This document shows positions 1 through 6,765 of a stretch of 8,491 nucleotides of DNA, one piece after another. Every line of letters begins with the position of its first letter. Within the stretch, counting starts at the first letter, position 1. Source of the DNA: Acidobacteriota bacterium (lineage in GTDB: Bacteria > Acidobacteriota > Terriglobia > Acidiferrales > UBA7541). Both the position numbers and the translations under genes were made by a program. The notes below the pieces were generated by a model that searched no databases, had not been told where the DNA came from, and worked only from the letters and a program-made list of their open reading frames with translations. The stretch covers positions 1-8,491 of the forward strand of contig QHYO01000602.1 of the NCBI GenBank assembly GCA_003224135.1. Reading direction: 5' to 3'.

Positions 1-701
1 TCGGATATCTTTCCGACTTTTTTTCTGTCTATGACGACCTCAAGGTGTGGGAGTACGTGGATTATTTCGCTCGTGCCTACAAGCTGGAGTCGCAACAAAT
101 TCCAGGCCGCGTGCGGGAAGTTATTCAGCAGCTCGGCCTGGAAACGAAATACGACTCCTTCGTTGGAGGACTCTCGCGCGGAATGAAGCAGCGGCTCGGC
201 ATCGCCCGCGCGATCGTGCACGATCCCCCTCTGCTGATTCTGGATGAGCCGGCCTCCGGGCTGGATCCCAAAGCCCGTGCGGAACTCAAGGATCTCATCC
301 GCGCGATGAACTGCAATGGAACAACTATTTTGATTACCTCGCACGTGCTCTCTGACTTACAAGAGATTTGCACGTCCCTCGCGATTCTCGAAAAAGGCAA
401 ACTTCTACGGGTTGGCAAGATCGCCGATGTGATGAGCGATGCCGGTCGAACGCGGCGCGTGCGAGTGCGGCTCGCGGCGCCAGGTTTCCCCCTGAAGGAC
501 TGGTTGAGCGCAAGACCCGAAATCAGTGAGTTGCATGCCGCAGAAGATTCCGCTGACTTCGTTTTTCCAGGCAGTGATCTCGAGCTGGCAAATCTGATTC
601 GAGACGTTGTCACCGCCGGCGCGCCAGTATGCGCCGTGGAAGAACGTGCGGAATCGCTCGAGCAACTGTTCTCACGCATTTCCAGCGGAGAAGTAAAGTG
701 A
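1..701 (+). CDS. ABC-2 type exporter ATP-binding protein, 3' part (5' end outside window)
   Basis: This is the ATPase subunit of an ABC-2 type exporter (CcmA-like), which powers the membrane permease encoded next. The frame is open from position 3 and starts with GYLSD, the Q-loop region, so the Walker A motif and the true start lie upstream of the window. The GTG at 45 is an internal Val codon in the usual 'D-D-L-x-V-x-E-Y' stretch, not a start. Visible motifs are the ABC signature LSRGM (171-185), Walker B LLILDEP (from 231), the D-loop SGLDP (255-269) and the H-loop ITSH (His at 342-344). These are all intact, so this part of the enzyme looks functional. The Q-loop position carries Asp (codon 15-17) instead of Gln, a variant I recall from exporters of this subfamily. 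A C-terminal domain of about 100 residues follows. Its TGA overlaps the GTG start of the permease (GTGA), which indicates translational coupling. The transported substrate cannot be told. Confidence 0.93.
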   Translation, partial: GYLSDFFSVYDDLKVWEYVDYFARAYKLESQQIPGRVREVIQQLGLETKYDSFVGGLSRGMKQRLGIARAIVHDPPLLILDEPASGLDPKARAELKDLIRAMNCNGTTILITSHVLSDLQEICTSLAILEKGKLLRVGKIADVMSDAGRTRRVRVRLAAPGFPLKDWLSARPEISELHAAEDSADFVFPGSDLELANLIRDVVTAGAPVCAVEERAESLEQLFSRISSGEVK

Positions 702-949
702 CCAGCTTGTTTTCCAATCCGGAGCTCAGGCGTATCGCGAGGTCGCAGCTACGCACCAGGAAAATGCTTGCCGTCGCCGCGATCTGCGCTTTGCTTTCCA
801 TATCAGTTGGATACCTTTTTGCGCAGCGCGAATCGCCGCCCAATGAGGCCCATCGCTGGGCCATGGATCTCCTGGAGCTCGTCCTGGCCGCGCAGGCGCT
901 TGTTCTCGGAGCCGGTGGCGGTATTGCTTGCTTGAACAGCGTTTTTTAA
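698..949 (+). CDS. N-terminal fragment of the frameshifted ABC-2 permease
   Basis: This is the 83-codon piece that is actually open before the premature TAA. It holds the cytoplasmic N-terminus, one membrane helix (KMLAVAAICALLSISVGYLF), a short polar loop and a second helix ending GGIACLNSVF. The start at GTG 698 is preferred over any codon upstream because it overlaps the ATPase stop as GTGA and has GGAG 8 bases before it. By itself the fragment is too short to be a permease. Confidence 0.6.
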   Translation: MTSLFSNPELRRIARSQLRTRKMLAVAAICALLSISVGYLFAQRESPPNEAHRWAMDLLELVLAAQALVLGAGGGIACLNSVF

Positions 950-950
950 G
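941..950 (+). other. Frameshift site: T6 run before TAA in the permease gene
   Basis: The sequence GTT TTT TAA G ends the first permease frame. Moving forward one base (TTT at 945-947, then AAG at 948) puts translation in the frame of the rest of the permease. The site has the 'slippery Phe codon followed by stop' form that can support +1 slippage, as CUU UGA does in prfB. However, no Shine-Dalgarno-like stimulator lies immediately upstream. A one-base insertion in the T run, real or from sequencing, is the simpler reading. Confidence 0.75.
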
Positions 951-983
951 GAAAAAGAGCAGAACTCGTTCGACTTTCAGCGA

Positions 984-2249
984 TTGACCAGGCTTAGTCC
1001 GCTTGAACTCGCTCTCGGCAAACTTTTCGGCGCCCCCATTCTTATGTATTTTGTTTGTCTCTGCCTGATGCCGCTTTCTATTTTTGCCGCCATGTTCGCC
1101 CATTCTAAGTTTTTCTTTTTTCTTGCAGCGTATGTAGTTTTGCTGGTCGCCTCCATCACATTCCACGCCCTGGGTCTTTTGATGTCGGTGTTGTCAATTC
1201 GTGGCTCGCAAACCGGAGCAATTATCCTCATCCTTCTTCTCATTTGGATCAGTTCCTACGGCGGGGGTATTTCTTCCTCCACTGTTTTCCGTCTTGGTTC
1301 TCTCGGGCCATTTTTTGCCCCGCAGTTAGTCTCGCAAACAACCTGGAACCCTCGCGAACTCGAAAAGCACTTCAACTACAACGGCGTTAGCTACGAATAT
1401 AACGGCGGAATGACGGACGTGCTCTTTGGAAAACACGTCCATCATTTTCCCGTCTTGCTTGTCCTGGATGTGCTTTTGGCGCTGTGGTTTTTCATCGCGA
1501 TTGTCAGAAATATCAAGCGCGACCCGGCCGAGTATGAACTCTATTCGCCTGCGCAGTCGCTCGGACTGGCACTCTTTCTCAATGTGGTTTTTCTGGCGTT
1601 CTTCAATTGGCGCCACGACGGCGATGTGGACGGCGCGGCTTTCTTGTTGTCCTTGAATATGGGCGTTTTCATCGTGCTGGGTCTGGCGCTGCTTCGAAAT
1701 CGCGAGCGTATGCGAAGAATCGTGCGTATGCGCGTGGGCGCACCTCGCTGGCTCGATAAATGTTGGCCATCGCCTCTGCTGTTCGTTGCGACTTTGGGTG
1801 CAGGCGCGTTCGTTGCACTCGGTGCCGTGCTATCGCGGGCGCCCGGTCAAGCTTCCAATCTGAGCTTCCTGATATTCCGCGTGCTTTTTTTTGCCCTGTG
1901 GATCGTTCGCGACCAGCAATATCTGCAGTGGATGAGCCTGCGTAACGGACGCAATCCTCTCGTCATGGGTGTTCTTTATCTTGTGATTTTTTATGTTTGT
2001 TCCGGAACCGTGCTTACCGCCTTTGATTGCTTCGTTCGCGAACGTATTGCCTTTACCGCATTCTTTATGCCCACTCCAGTTTATTGGCTCGATCCCGTTT
2101 CCTGGATGGAGAGGCCGGCAATTTGGATCGCTGCGTATTTGGCGCAACTCGCGCTGATCGCCTTTTTTGTTCACTTACAGCGGCAGCAGCTTGTAGAACT
2201 GACCGCACATTCCGATAGCCCCACTCTAGCAAAGCAGCTGGCGTCGTAA
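984..2249 (+). CDS. C-terminal fragment of the frameshifted ABC-2 permease
   Basis: This is the remaining 420 or so codons of the permease. The frame is open from before 948, so TTG 984 is only the first nominal start codon. Neither it nor the ATG at 1044 has a ribosome-binding site, so independent translation is doubtful. The protein is strongly hydrophobic, with about ten membrane segments, for example near 1036-1098, 1108-1190, 1210-1265, 1440-1505, 1555-1610, 1640-1700, 1770-1830, 1860-1910, 1950-2030 and 2115-2180. A soluble loop rich in N, Y and H (about 1340-1430) sits between the fifth and sixth of the helices visible in the fragment. Coding character is uniform to the TAA stop at 2247-2249. 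Read with the previous fragment it forms one ABC-2 permease. Confidence 0.7.
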   Translation: MTRLSPLELALGKLFGAPILMYFVCLCLMPLSIFAAMFAHSKFFFFLAAYVVLLVASITFHALGLLMSVLSIRGSQTGAIILILLLIWISSYGGGISSSTVFRLGSLGPFFAPQLVSQTTWNPRELEKHFNYNGVSYEYNGGMTDVLFGKHVHHFPVLLVLDVLLALWFFIAIVRNIKRDPAEYELYSPAQSLGLALFLNVVFLAFFNWRHDGDVDGAAFLLSLNMGVFIVLGLALLRNRERMRRIVRMRVGAPRWLDKCWPSPLLFVATLGAGAFVALGAVLSRAPGQASNLSFLIFRVLFFALWIVRDQQYLQWMSLRNGRNPLVMGVLYLVIFYVCSGTVLTAFDCFVRERIAFTAFFMPTPVYWLDPVSWMERPAIWIAAYLAQLALIAFFVHLQRQQLVELTAHSDSPTLAKQLAS

Positions 2250-2306
2250 ATCGTTCTGCGGCTCGGGAAAAGTGTCAGACGGCCAGCTCGAACGGAGAAG
2301 CTTCAA

Positions 2307-3545
2307 CTATCTTGAATGCCATGTTGGGAGCGCATAGCGGCCAACAAAATGTTGAGCTGCCTTATGGCCAAGGTAAACACTAAGCGCCACGCCGTGTCCA
2401 GAAAACCCGCCAAGGACGAGCACGTTCCCGTTTTTTGGATGGCGACGAAACGTCGGCACAAAGTTTTTTGTAATAAGAATGGGTCCGCCCCAGCGATGCG
2501 TGAAGCGCACTTGTTTTAGCGCGGGATGCAAACGCCGAACGCGCTGTTCAAGCGACCGCAATCGTTCCGCCGCCTCGCCACGGCGAACATCGAACTTCTC
2601 GAGCCCGCTCCACACTTCTTTCACGCGTGACGCCGTGGAATGGTACATCCTCGCGCCATCACGCAAGGTCTTCCCGAACGCCGGCACCAGCCCGCTACCA
2701 AAAATCATTCCGCCATCTTTCAACTTCCGGCCCCAAAGGTAGGGAAAATCCACGGTATAGAAAGGTTGGGCCGAATTCATCCCAAGCGCATCGATTTGTT
2801 TTGTGGTGAGCCGTGCTGTTGCAACTGCGAAGGTCAGTTTTGGTTCCGCAGATTCTTTCGCTTCATAAAGTTTTGCCGCAAGATCCAGCGACCCTGCGTT
2901 CGTAGCAAGCAGCACCTTCCTTGCGGTCACAATTTGTTCTTTCCTGCGTCCCTTTACCTTAGGGCGAACATGCAACCGCAACGGATTGGAATATTCAATC
3001 TTCAGGACCTCAGCGCCCTCTACAATCTGCGCGCCGAATTTCACCGCCGCTTGCGCCAATCCGGAGAGCACCTTTCCCGGGTCCACCGTTCCCCCTGGCA
3101 CTTTGCCCACCGCTCGCACTCGCCCCGAATCACTCCAGTCAATCGGCGACCGCTTTAGAGGACGAACTTTCTTTCCCTCCATGGATTTCCCACCCCTGGC
3201 CACTTCCCACACACCGGGCAAATCCAGGTCGGCTTCGACTCCCAGCCCATTCAAAATTCTTCTGTAGCCACGTAGCACATCTCCAAGTCCAGCCAGATCA
3301 CCCGCCGCGCTTTGTGCTAGCACCATCCCGCCCGTCCGCCCGCTAGCTCCGTTGCCCAGCAAAGCCGCTTCCAGCAGTAGCACGGACTTTTTCGGCGCCA
3401 ACCGCGCCAACCACGCCGCCGCCGAGAGCCCGGTAAACCCGCCGCCCACAACCGCGAAGTCTACATGGTCCGGCAGCGCTGTCGTCTGAGACCGAAACGA
3501 AACCGTCCACGGCGTCTTGCCCCAATTTTGCTTTCTTTTGGCCAT
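2307..3545 (-). CDS. FAD-dependent oxidoreductase, DadA/OrdL (D-amino-acid oxidase-like) family
   Basis: This is a 412-residue flavoenzyme of the DAO superfamily (COG0665 type). The family oxidises C-N bonds of amino acids or amines with FAD and is usually cytoplasmic. The Rossmann motif GGGFTG (residues 34-39, within VVGGGFTGLSAA) is followed by Glu59 at the end of the second strand, which binds the adenosine ribose. The GASGRTGG segment (66-73) is the second flavin-contact motif, close to the GASGRNGG of gamma-glutamylputrescine oxidases. Near the C-terminus come WGGPI (from 352) and GGFSGHGVALS (379-389), the family's final FAD-binding loop. Length and motif order are normal, so the gene looks intact. 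The start is the ATG at 3543-3545, with a weak GGA a few bases upstream. It is transcribed divergently from the PadR gene and convergently with the permease remnant. No partner gene reveals the substrate; glycine oxidase, PuuB-like or sarcosine oxidase-like activities are all possible. Confidence 0.9.
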   Translation of the reverse strand: MAKRKQNWGKTPWTVSFRSQTTALPDHVDFAVVGGGFTGLSAAAWLARLAPKKSVLLLEAALLGNGASGRTGGMVLAQSAAGDLAGLGDVLRGYRRILNGLGVEADLDLPGVWEVARGGKSMEGKKVRPLKRSPIDWSDSGRVRAVGKVPGGTVDPGKVLSGLAQAAVKFGAQIVEGAEVLKIEYSNPLRLHVRPKVKGRRKEQIVTARKVLLATNAGSLDLAAKLYEAKESAEPKLTFAVATARLTTKQIDALGMNSAQPFYTVDFPYLWGRKLKDGGMIFGSGLVPAFGKTLRDGARMYHSTASRVKEVWSGLEKFDVRRGEAAERLRSLEQRVRRLHPALKQVRFTHRWGGPILITKNFVPTFRRHPKNGNVLVLGGFSGHGVALSVYLGHKAAQHFVGRYALPTWHSR

Positions 3546-3622
3546 AGTTCCAGGTTCGATGCGCCACCCGCGCCCATCGTTCCAAAGCCAGTTTGATCCA
3601 CCGACGTTGGCCTCGGCTCAAC

Positions 3623-3645
3623 TTCCTGTGGTATTCCCACAGGAA
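3623..3645. promoter_or_regulatory. Inverted repeat 1, probable PadR operator
   Basis: This is a perfect inverted repeat with 9-base arms, TTCCTGTGG and CCACAGGAA, separated by 5 bases (TATTC). Its core, CTGTGG-N5-CCACAG, is repeated exactly 30 bp downstream. It lies 38 bp before the PadR start codon, in the space shared with the divergent oxidoreductase gene. PadR proteins bind palindromes in their own promoters, so autoregulation is the natural inference. It could instead be a transcribed hairpin, but no T run follows it. Confidence 0.7.
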
Positions 3646-3652
3646 TTATGCT
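3623..3652 (+). promoter_or_regulatory. Possible promoter of the padR-permease operon
   Basis: TATGCT at 3647-3652 is an acceptable -10 box, and would place the transcription start near 3659, inside inverted repeat 2. The matching -35 region (about 3623-3628, TTCCTG) is poor and lies inside inverted repeat 1. An alternative is an extended -10, TGGTATTCC (3629-3637), within repeat 1. In either case the palindromes cover the promoter. The assignment is tentative. Confidence 0.3.
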
Positions 3653-3655
3653 CTA

Positions 3656-3672
3656 CTGTGGTCACACCACAG
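3656..3672. promoter_or_regulatory. Inverted repeat 2, probable PadR operator overlapping the ribosome-binding site
   Basis: CTGTGGT-CAC-ACCACAG is a perfect inverted repeat with 7-base arms and the same 17-bp CTGTGG-N5-CCACAG frame as the repeat at 3626-3642. The right half matches the upstream copy over CCACAGGA. Its last two bases are the first two of the AGGAG ribosome-binding site. A bound dimer here would sit at or just after the likely transcription start. The same stem formed in the RNA could also partly mask the ribosome-binding site. Confidence 0.7.
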
Positions 3673-3675
3673 GAG
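3671..3675 (+). promoter_or_regulatory. Shine-Dalgarno site fixing the PadR start
   Basis: AGGAG is followed by a 7-base spacer and then ATG at 3683. This site decides the start. The same frame is open back to an ATG-like codon at 3593, but those 30 extra codons run through both palindromes and encode nothing resembling a PadR N-terminus. Confidence 0.85.
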
Positions 3676-3682
3676 AGCTTGC

Positions 3683-4036
3683 ATGGCGGAGTCGAAACTC
3701 GATCTACTGCAGGGCACACTGGACCTCATGGTCCTTCAGACTCTGGCGACCATGGGATCGCTGCACGGCTACGGCATCGCGCGGCGCATCGAGCAGGTGA
3801 GTGGCGACCATATCTTGCTGAATCAGGGGACAATTTACGCGTCGCTTGTACGGATGCAGCAGCGAGGATGGATCTCCGCCGACTGGGGAATTTCATCGAA
3901 CAACCGCAAAGCCAAGTTCTATTCGATTACAAAAAAAGGACGCAAACATCTTTCTGACGATACAGCGTATTGGCAAAGGCTGTCGGGCGTGATGGGTCGA
4001 GTTCTCGCTATGCAGGACGAAGGTGGCGACCAATGA
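3683..4036 (+). CDS. PadR family transcriptional regulator (acidobacterial subfamily)
   Basis: This is a 117-residue winged-helix DNA-binding protein of the PadR family, in the compact form found next to ADOP permeases in Acidobacteriota. It opens with the family hallmark LDLLQGTLDLMVLQTL (residues 6-21), followed by HGYGIARRIEQ and a winged-helix core ending in RGW. The wing segment NNRKAKFYSITKKGRKHL is typical. A C-terminal helix containing 'YWQRLSGVMGRVL' would form the dimer interface. The usual 'NQGSLYPALHRLE' recognition-helix region reads NQGTIYASLVRMQ here, a noticeable change that may go with a distinct operator. Two matched palindromes precede the gene. Its TGA overlaps the ATG of the permease (ATGA), so the two are one operon and translationally coupled. 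The probable role is repression of this operon; the inducer is unknown. Confidence 0.95.
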   Translation: MAESKLDLLQGTLDLMVLQTLATMGSLHGYGIARRIEQVSGDHILLNQGTIYASLVRMQQRGWISADWGISSNNRKAKFYSITKKGRKHLSDDTAYWQRLSGVMGRVLAMQDEGGDQ

Positions 4037-6720
4037 TCGACTTGCTTCGACAATCTTTCGAGCGGCTTCGCTCCATTTTTCGCAGCCCACAACTCGACAG
4101 CGACCTGGAGGCGGAATTAGCCTCGCACTTGGAATTGGCCATCGAAGAAAACATCCAGCATGGAATGCCCGTCGGCGAAGCCCGCCGCCAAGCGCTGATT
4201 CGCTTCGGCGGAACGGAACAAACAAGATTGCTGCATCGCGAAGCGCGCGCACTGCCGGCGCTCGATATGCTCCTTCACGATCTGCGCTACGCGGTGCGTG
4301 GGTTATTCAAGAACCCGGGATTCACGATTGCTGCAGTGCTCACGCTGGCGCTGGGCATCGCCGTGAATGCCACGATGTTCAGTCTCGTCAGCGCTTTTCT
4401 GCTGCGGCGTCCGCCGGTCCGCGACCCAGAGCGCGTCGCCGTGGTTAGTTCCGTGAACCCTGCGCCGGCTTTCCATGCCGACGCGAGTTCCGTCTCCGCT
4501 CCCAACTACCTGGGTTGGCGCGAAGCAAACCAGGTTTTCGAGGATATGGCTGCTGCCGATGAGTATCGAACCGTTAGTTTGACCGCGCAGAATCACTCCG
4601 CCGCGGCAGCCCAGCCAGAGGCGCTCCGTTCCGCAGCGGTTTCTCCCAATTATTTCAGCGTTCTTGGTGTCACACCGCAACTCGGGCGCCCTTTCGAAGC
4701 CGGCGAAGACCAGCCCGGACGCGACCACGTCGTCATACTTAGCTACGAGCTTTGGGACCGGCGCTTCGCTGCCGATCGTTCGCTCATCGGCCGTACCCTT
4801 CGACTGAACCGGGAAAACTACACAGTGATCGGGGTCATGCCGGAGAGTTTCCGTTTGCTCGGCTTCACGTCGCAACTTTGGACTCCACTCGTTTTGACCG
4901 CGACAGATCAGACTGCAGCCGCCCGCAAGGATCGTTCGTTGCACTTGTTTGCAAGACTGAAGGCCGACGCAACTGTCGAACGCGCCCGAGCCGAGTTCGT
5001 CACCCTCGCTCGTCGCGCCGCGGAGAACTTTCCCGAAGCCGAACGAGGCTGGGGCGCAACGGTGCGCACGCTGCCCGATTTCCTGGTCTACGATTTCGAA
5101 ATTCGCAACGCCCTGACGATCATGATGACCACGGTGGCCTTTGTTCTGATGATTGCCTGCGCCAATGTAGCTGGCCTGCTGTTGGCCCGCGCGGCGGGAC
5201 GCCGAAAGGAACTAGCCATCCGCATCGCCCTCGGAGCCGGTCGCTTGCGCGTCATCCTGCAACTGCTCACGGAAGGCTTACTGATCGCTCTTCTCGGTGG
5301 CGCCGCGGGCCTTCTGCTTTCCTACTGGGGCATTCAATTTGTTCGTGCGAGTCTGACCTTCAACGAGGCAATCAGCGCCGTTCCGATGAGTCTCGATCGG
5401 AACGTCCTGCTGTTCGCCTTCGCTGTCTCGCTGACTTGCGCTCTGCTGTGCGGTCTGGCTCCAGCGCTGAACGCATCGCGAACCGATGTCAACACGAACC
5501 TGAAAGACGAAGGTCGCGCGTCGTCGCCGAGTCGTTCACACAGCCGTCTCCGGACCGTGATGGTCACCGGCCAGATCGCGTTGGCCTCGTTTCTCTTGAT
5601 CGGAACCGGGTTGCTTTTCCGCGGAATTTTCCTCGTCGAACAGCAGAATCTCGGCTTTCGCGCAGACCATCTTCTTACCGCTAGCGTGACGCTCGATGTC
5701 GCGCGATACAAGGACGCTCCCCAGAAGACTCTATTCGTGCGCGATCTGCTCGCACAGCTCCAGCATATTCCGGGCGCCGAAACCGTCGCTGTTGCCTCCG
5801 ACCTTCCGGCGACCGGACCCGGCAGCGCCGCTTTCCGGATCAAGGATCAGCTCGAATCGCCTACGGACCAACCGCTGACCGCTCTCGACGTAGTCGTTAG
5901 CCGAGACTACTTTCAAACGGCGGGTATCCCTCTGTTGCGCGGCCGAACGTTCACGGAAAACGATAATGCCACCGCGCCGAGCGTGGCCGTTGTAAACCAG
6001 GAATTTGTGCATCGTCACTTACGCGATCAGGATCCGCTTGGAAAACAGATTCGCCTGGACGTGAGCGATGCAAAGTCCAATTGGACGGAGATCGTAGGCG
6101 TTGTCAGCAACGTAAAAACTCATTCCGAGGACGCTCGCGAGGATCCAGAAATCTACGAACCATTCCTTCAGCGGCCTGTGCCTTCCTTATTTCTCATGGT
6201 CCGCGCAAGTTCCGACCCGGACAGTTTGGCGTCGGCTCTTCGCGGCGCGGTTGCGCAGGTGGATACCGAACTTCCACTCGCAAGCGTGATGGCCATGCCT
6301 GCTTTGATCGAACGGCAGAAGGGTGGAGACACATTTTTCGTGCGTGTACTGGGCAGCTTTGCGCTGCTGGCTCTGGTCCTCGCGGCGATCGGCATATATG
6401 GACTAGTTGCTTATTCCGTCGGCCAGCGAACGCATGAAATCGGCATACGTATAGCGCTCGGAGCCAGGAACCCGGACGTGCTGCGCATGGTTTTACGGGA
6501 AGGCCTAAAGATGGCCGCGATCGGGGCGGCAGTCGGACTCGCTCTGGCGCTGCCGCTGCCGAAAGTGTTTGACTCCATGTTCTATGGTTTCCACCCGCGC
6601 GAGCCGCGCCTCTACTTTATCGTGCCGGCAGCCATGCTCGCGGTCGCAATATTGGCGACGTATATCCCGGCTCGCCGAGCCTCAACCGTCGACCCAATGA
6701 TCGCCCTCCGCAACAATTGA
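4033..6720 (+). CDS. ADOP-family ABC transporter permease (FtsX/MacB-like)
   Basis: This is an 895-residue inner-membrane permease of the 'acidobacterial duplicated orphan permease' type. Residues 1-70 form the ADOP prefix (FRSPQLDSDLEAELASHLE, then a helix ending RFGG). The first membrane helix is at about 97-124, followed by a large MacB-type extracytoplasmic domain to about 355. A first FtsX module follows, with helices near 359-387, 410-437 and 456-480. After a helix at about 507-535 come a second extracytoplasmic domain (about 536-770) and a second FtsX module (about 774-797, 824-843, 860-885) ending YIPARRASTVDPMIALRNN. Both modules carry the conserved RKELAIRIALGA or THEIGIRIALGA loop that contacts an ATPase. 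The start at ATG 4033 overlaps the PadR stop and has AAGG 9 bases upstream; the longer upstream frame is rejected. No dedicated ATPase gene is adjacent, hence 'orphan'. Relatives are linked to MacB/LolCDE-like export or envelope work, but the substrate is unknown. The gene looks intact. Confidence 0.95.
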   Translation: MIDLLRQSFERLRSIFRSPQLDSDLEAELASHLELAIEENIQHGMPVGEARRQALIRFGGTEQTRLLHREARALPALDMLLHDLRYAVRGLFKNPGFTIAAVLTLALGIAVNATMFSLVSAFLLRRPPVRDPERVAVVSSVNPAPAFHADASSVSAPNYLGWREANQVFEDMAAADEYRTVSLTAQNHSAAAAQPEALRSAAVSPNYFSVLGVTPQLGRPFEAGEDQPGRDHVVILSYELWDRRFAADRSLIGRTLRLNRENYTVIGVMPESFRLLGFTSQLWTPLVLTATDQTAAARKDRSLHLFARLKADATVERARAEFVTLARRAAENFPEAERGWGATVRTLPDFLVYDFEIRNALTIMMTTVAFVLMIACANVAGLLLARAAGRRKELAIRIALGAGRLRVILQLLTEGLLIALLGGAAGLLLSYWGIQFVRASLTFNEAISAVPMSLDRNVLLFAFAVSLTCALLCGLAPALNASRTDVNTNLKDEGRASSPSRSHSRLRTVMVTGQIALASFLLIGTGLLFRGIFLVEQQNLGFRADHLLTASVTLDVARYKDAPQKTLFVRDLLAQLQHIPGAETVAVASDLPATGPGSAAFRIKDQLESPTDQPLTALDVVVSRDYFQTAGIPLLRGRTFTENDNATAPSVAVVNQEFVHRHLRDQDPLGKQIRLDVSDAKSNWTEIVGVVSNVKTHSEDAREDPEIYEPFLQRPVPSLFLMVRASSDPDSLASALRGAVAQVDTELPLASVMAMPALIERQKGGDTFFVRVLGSFALLALVLAAIGIYGLVAYSVGQRTHEIGIRIALGARNPDVLRMVLREGLKMAAIGAAVGLALALPLPKVFDSMFYGFHPREPRLYFIVPAAMLAVAILATYIPARRASTVDPMIALRNN

Positions 6721-6765
6721 AAGCACCTTTGAGAGCACGTTGCCGAACCAACTCGGGGTGCGATT

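Larger units (their letters stand above)
698..2249 (+). pseudogene. ABC-2 type transporter permease, interrupted by a +1 frameshift
   Basis: This is the membrane subunit partnering the upstream ATPase. It starts at GTG 698, overlaps the ATPase stop, and has a Shine-Dalgarno-like GGAGAAG (687-693) at good spacing. The frame opens with SNPELRR and two membrane segments (about 761-826 and 868-946), then meets TAA at 947-949. Dropping one T from the T6 run 942-947 restores a continuous protein of about 516 residues. The restored junction reads NSVF-KEKEQNSFDFQRLTRLSPLELALGKLFGAP, written here only to show the family-typical 'charged loop, then S-P-L-E-L-x-x-G-K-L-F-G' motif of these permeases. 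The remainder has about ten further hydrophobic segments up to 2249, giving roughly twelve in all. Whether this is a true mutation, a homopolymer sequencing error or recoding cannot be decided from one sequence. No second inactivating change is visible, so any mutation would be recent. Confidence 0.8.

Noticed and set aside
1107..1130. Pyrimidine-rich run with many T residues as a regulatory or terminator element
   Set aside because: It encodes Phe-rich membrane residues (KFFFFLAA) in an open permease frame, and no hairpin precedes it.
3593..3682. Longer N-terminus for the PadR protein
   Set aside because: The extra 30 codons cross both palindromes, and a strong AGGAG plus ATG at 3683 gives the standard PadR start.
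3970..4032. Longer N-terminus for the ADOP permease
   Set aside because: It would overlap PadR by over 60 bases. The ATG at 4033 overlaps the PadR stop as ATGA and begins the usual ADOP prefix.
4303..4944. A 213-codon open frame on the minus strand opposite the permease
   Set aside because: It is antisense to a conserved coding region, has no family motif, and no ribosome-binding site was recognised.
4752..5684. A 310-codon open frame on the plus strand inside the permease gene
   Set aside because: It is out of frame within the strongly supported ADOP gene. Its product is an Arg/Ser-rich low-complexity protein, typical of a shadow frame in GC-rich DNA.
6723..6761. GCACC...GGTGC pairing between the two convergent genes as a terminator
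   Set aside because: Only five paired bases plus a broken extension with a large loop, and no T run on either side.
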